DNA of 13,737 nucleotides from JBKHJA01 sp046538375. GTDB lineage: Bacteria > Acidobacteriota > Aminicenantia > Aminicenantales > Aminicenantaceae. The stretch covers positions 1 through 13,737 of the forward strand of contig JBKHJA010000075.1 of assembly GCA_046538375.1 (NCBI GenBank). Direction: 5' to 3'. A model generated the notes under the pieces. That model was not told where the DNA came from and did no database searches. It worked only from the letters and a program-made list of their open reading frames with translations. Shown here one piece after another: positions 13,447 through 13,737 of the stretch (position 1 is its first letter; each line of letters opens with the position of its first letter). The position numbers and the translations under genes were made by a program.

Positions 13447-13594
13447 CCTGCATTATTCACATAAGTTTTTGATTTCCATGAAAAAGGAAATCAGGGACAC
13501 GATACCGAATTCAGGAGAATTCGATTCATGTCCCGATTTCCCCTTAAATTCATGACTTCTTCTGGGAAAACCTTCAATTTATGAATAATGCAGG
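13447..13594. repeat. Nested palindromic repeat unit 2 (MITE/REP-like)
   Basis: A second unit with the same plan, starting 4 bp after unit 1. The terminal repeats are CCTGCATTATTCACATAAG (13447-13465) and AATTTATGAATAATGCAGG (13576-13594), matching over 13 contiguous outer bases. The inner palindrome pairs 13486-13512 with 13517-13541 and has a GGGACAC/CATGTCCC core. It is clearly related to unit 1 but diverged, with a G-to-C change kept symmetrical in both termini (CCTGG/CCAGG in unit 1, CCTGC/GCAGG in unit 2). That symmetry suggests selection on pairing or independent copies of related elements. Confidence 0.7.
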
Positions 13595-13659
13595 CTAAAT
13601 GACTTGAAAGGGAATAAAGTATGCGCTTATGCGGAATCGCTGTAGATAGATAAAGCCCC

Positions 13660-13688
13660 TTGATGGAAAAAGGAATACATGGTAATTA
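13660..13688 (+). promoter_or_regulatory. Possible promoter of the right-edge gene
   Basis: TTGATG (13660-13665), a 17-nt spacer and TAATTA (13683-13688) make a weak sigma-70-like promoter about 32 nt before the start codon. Unlike the leaderless units in this window it would give a 5' leader that carries a Shine-Dalgarno. The boxes are poor matches in AT-rich DNA, so this is only a candidate. Confidence 0.3.
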
Positions 13689-13707
13689 TTACATACAAAT
13701 AAACTAT

Positions 13708-13714
13708 AAGGAGG
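13708..13714 (+). promoter_or_regulatory. Strong ribosome binding site
   Basis: AAGGAGG lies 6 nt before the ATG at 13721. It is the strongest Shine-Dalgarno in the window and sets the start of the cut-off gene. Confidence 0.8.
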
Positions 13715-13720
13715 AATTTG

Positions 13721-13737
13721 ATGAATAAGAAAGAGGG
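13721..13737 (+). CDS. 5' end of a protein gene cut by the window edge
   Basis: Only the first five complete codons are visible (MNKKE, then GG of the sixth). The call rests on the AAGGAGG ribosome binding site 6 nt upstream and the AT-rich, promoter-like DNA before it. The product cannot be identified from this much sequence. Confidence 0.6.

Noticed and set aside
13322..13594. CRISPR array
   Set aside because: The repeats are inverted rather than direct and only two diverged units occur. No regular spacers or cas genes are seen.

Overview
The window looks like a chromosomal piece of a Gram-negative-type bacterium of middling GC (lipoprotein signal, surface-polysaccharide genes). It combines an exopolysaccharide/O-antigen-type locus with a PATAN/DUF4388 protein, miaA, hflX and a TPR-SLH lipoprotein. 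That mix would fit an Acidobacteriota/Aminicenantes-like lineage, but I assign this only tentatively because there is no rRNA or phylogenetic marker search behind it.

Layout, left to right. (1) 1-396: a ~240-nt structured RNA candidate (RNA1), a weak terminator-like hairpin and a promoter. (2) 397-4753: four glycosyltransferase genes on the + strand (GT4, GT4, GT2, GT4), mostly overlapping. (3) 4754-5134: a second, diverged copy of the same RNA (RNA2) and a consensus promoter. (4) 5135-7695: a WbaZ-like GT4 gene overlapping a WcaJ-type polyprenyl-phosphate glycosylphosphotransferase gene. (5) 7712-12993: a minus-strand operon in transcription order PATAN/DUF4388 protein, 26-aa membrane peptide, miaA, hflX, TPR-SLH lipoprotein, pgsA-like phosphatidyltransferase, with overlapping or nearly touching genes. 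(6) 13031-13720: a gene-free region holding two nested palindromic repeat units, then the first codons of a new + strand gene with a strong ribosome binding site.

The + strand genes together would build a lipid-linked oligosaccharide. The WcaJ-type enzyme loads the first sugar phosphate onto undecaprenyl phosphate and the glycosyltransferases extend it. No flippase, polymerase or export gene is visible, so the locus presumably continues to the left. The minus-strand operon is housekeeping: tRNA modification, a ribosome-associated GTPase, an envelope lipoprotein and phospholipid synthesis.

The most interesting signals are these. First, the RNA1/RNA2 pair: two copies with different closing-stem sequences that keep the pairing, plus covarying internal hairpins with identical loops. 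Each lies directly upstream of a glycosyltransferase transcription unit. Second, three transcription units begin with the same geometry: a -35 box, 17 nt, a -10 box, then 8 nt to ATG, with no Shine-Dalgarno. This predicts leaderless mRNAs.
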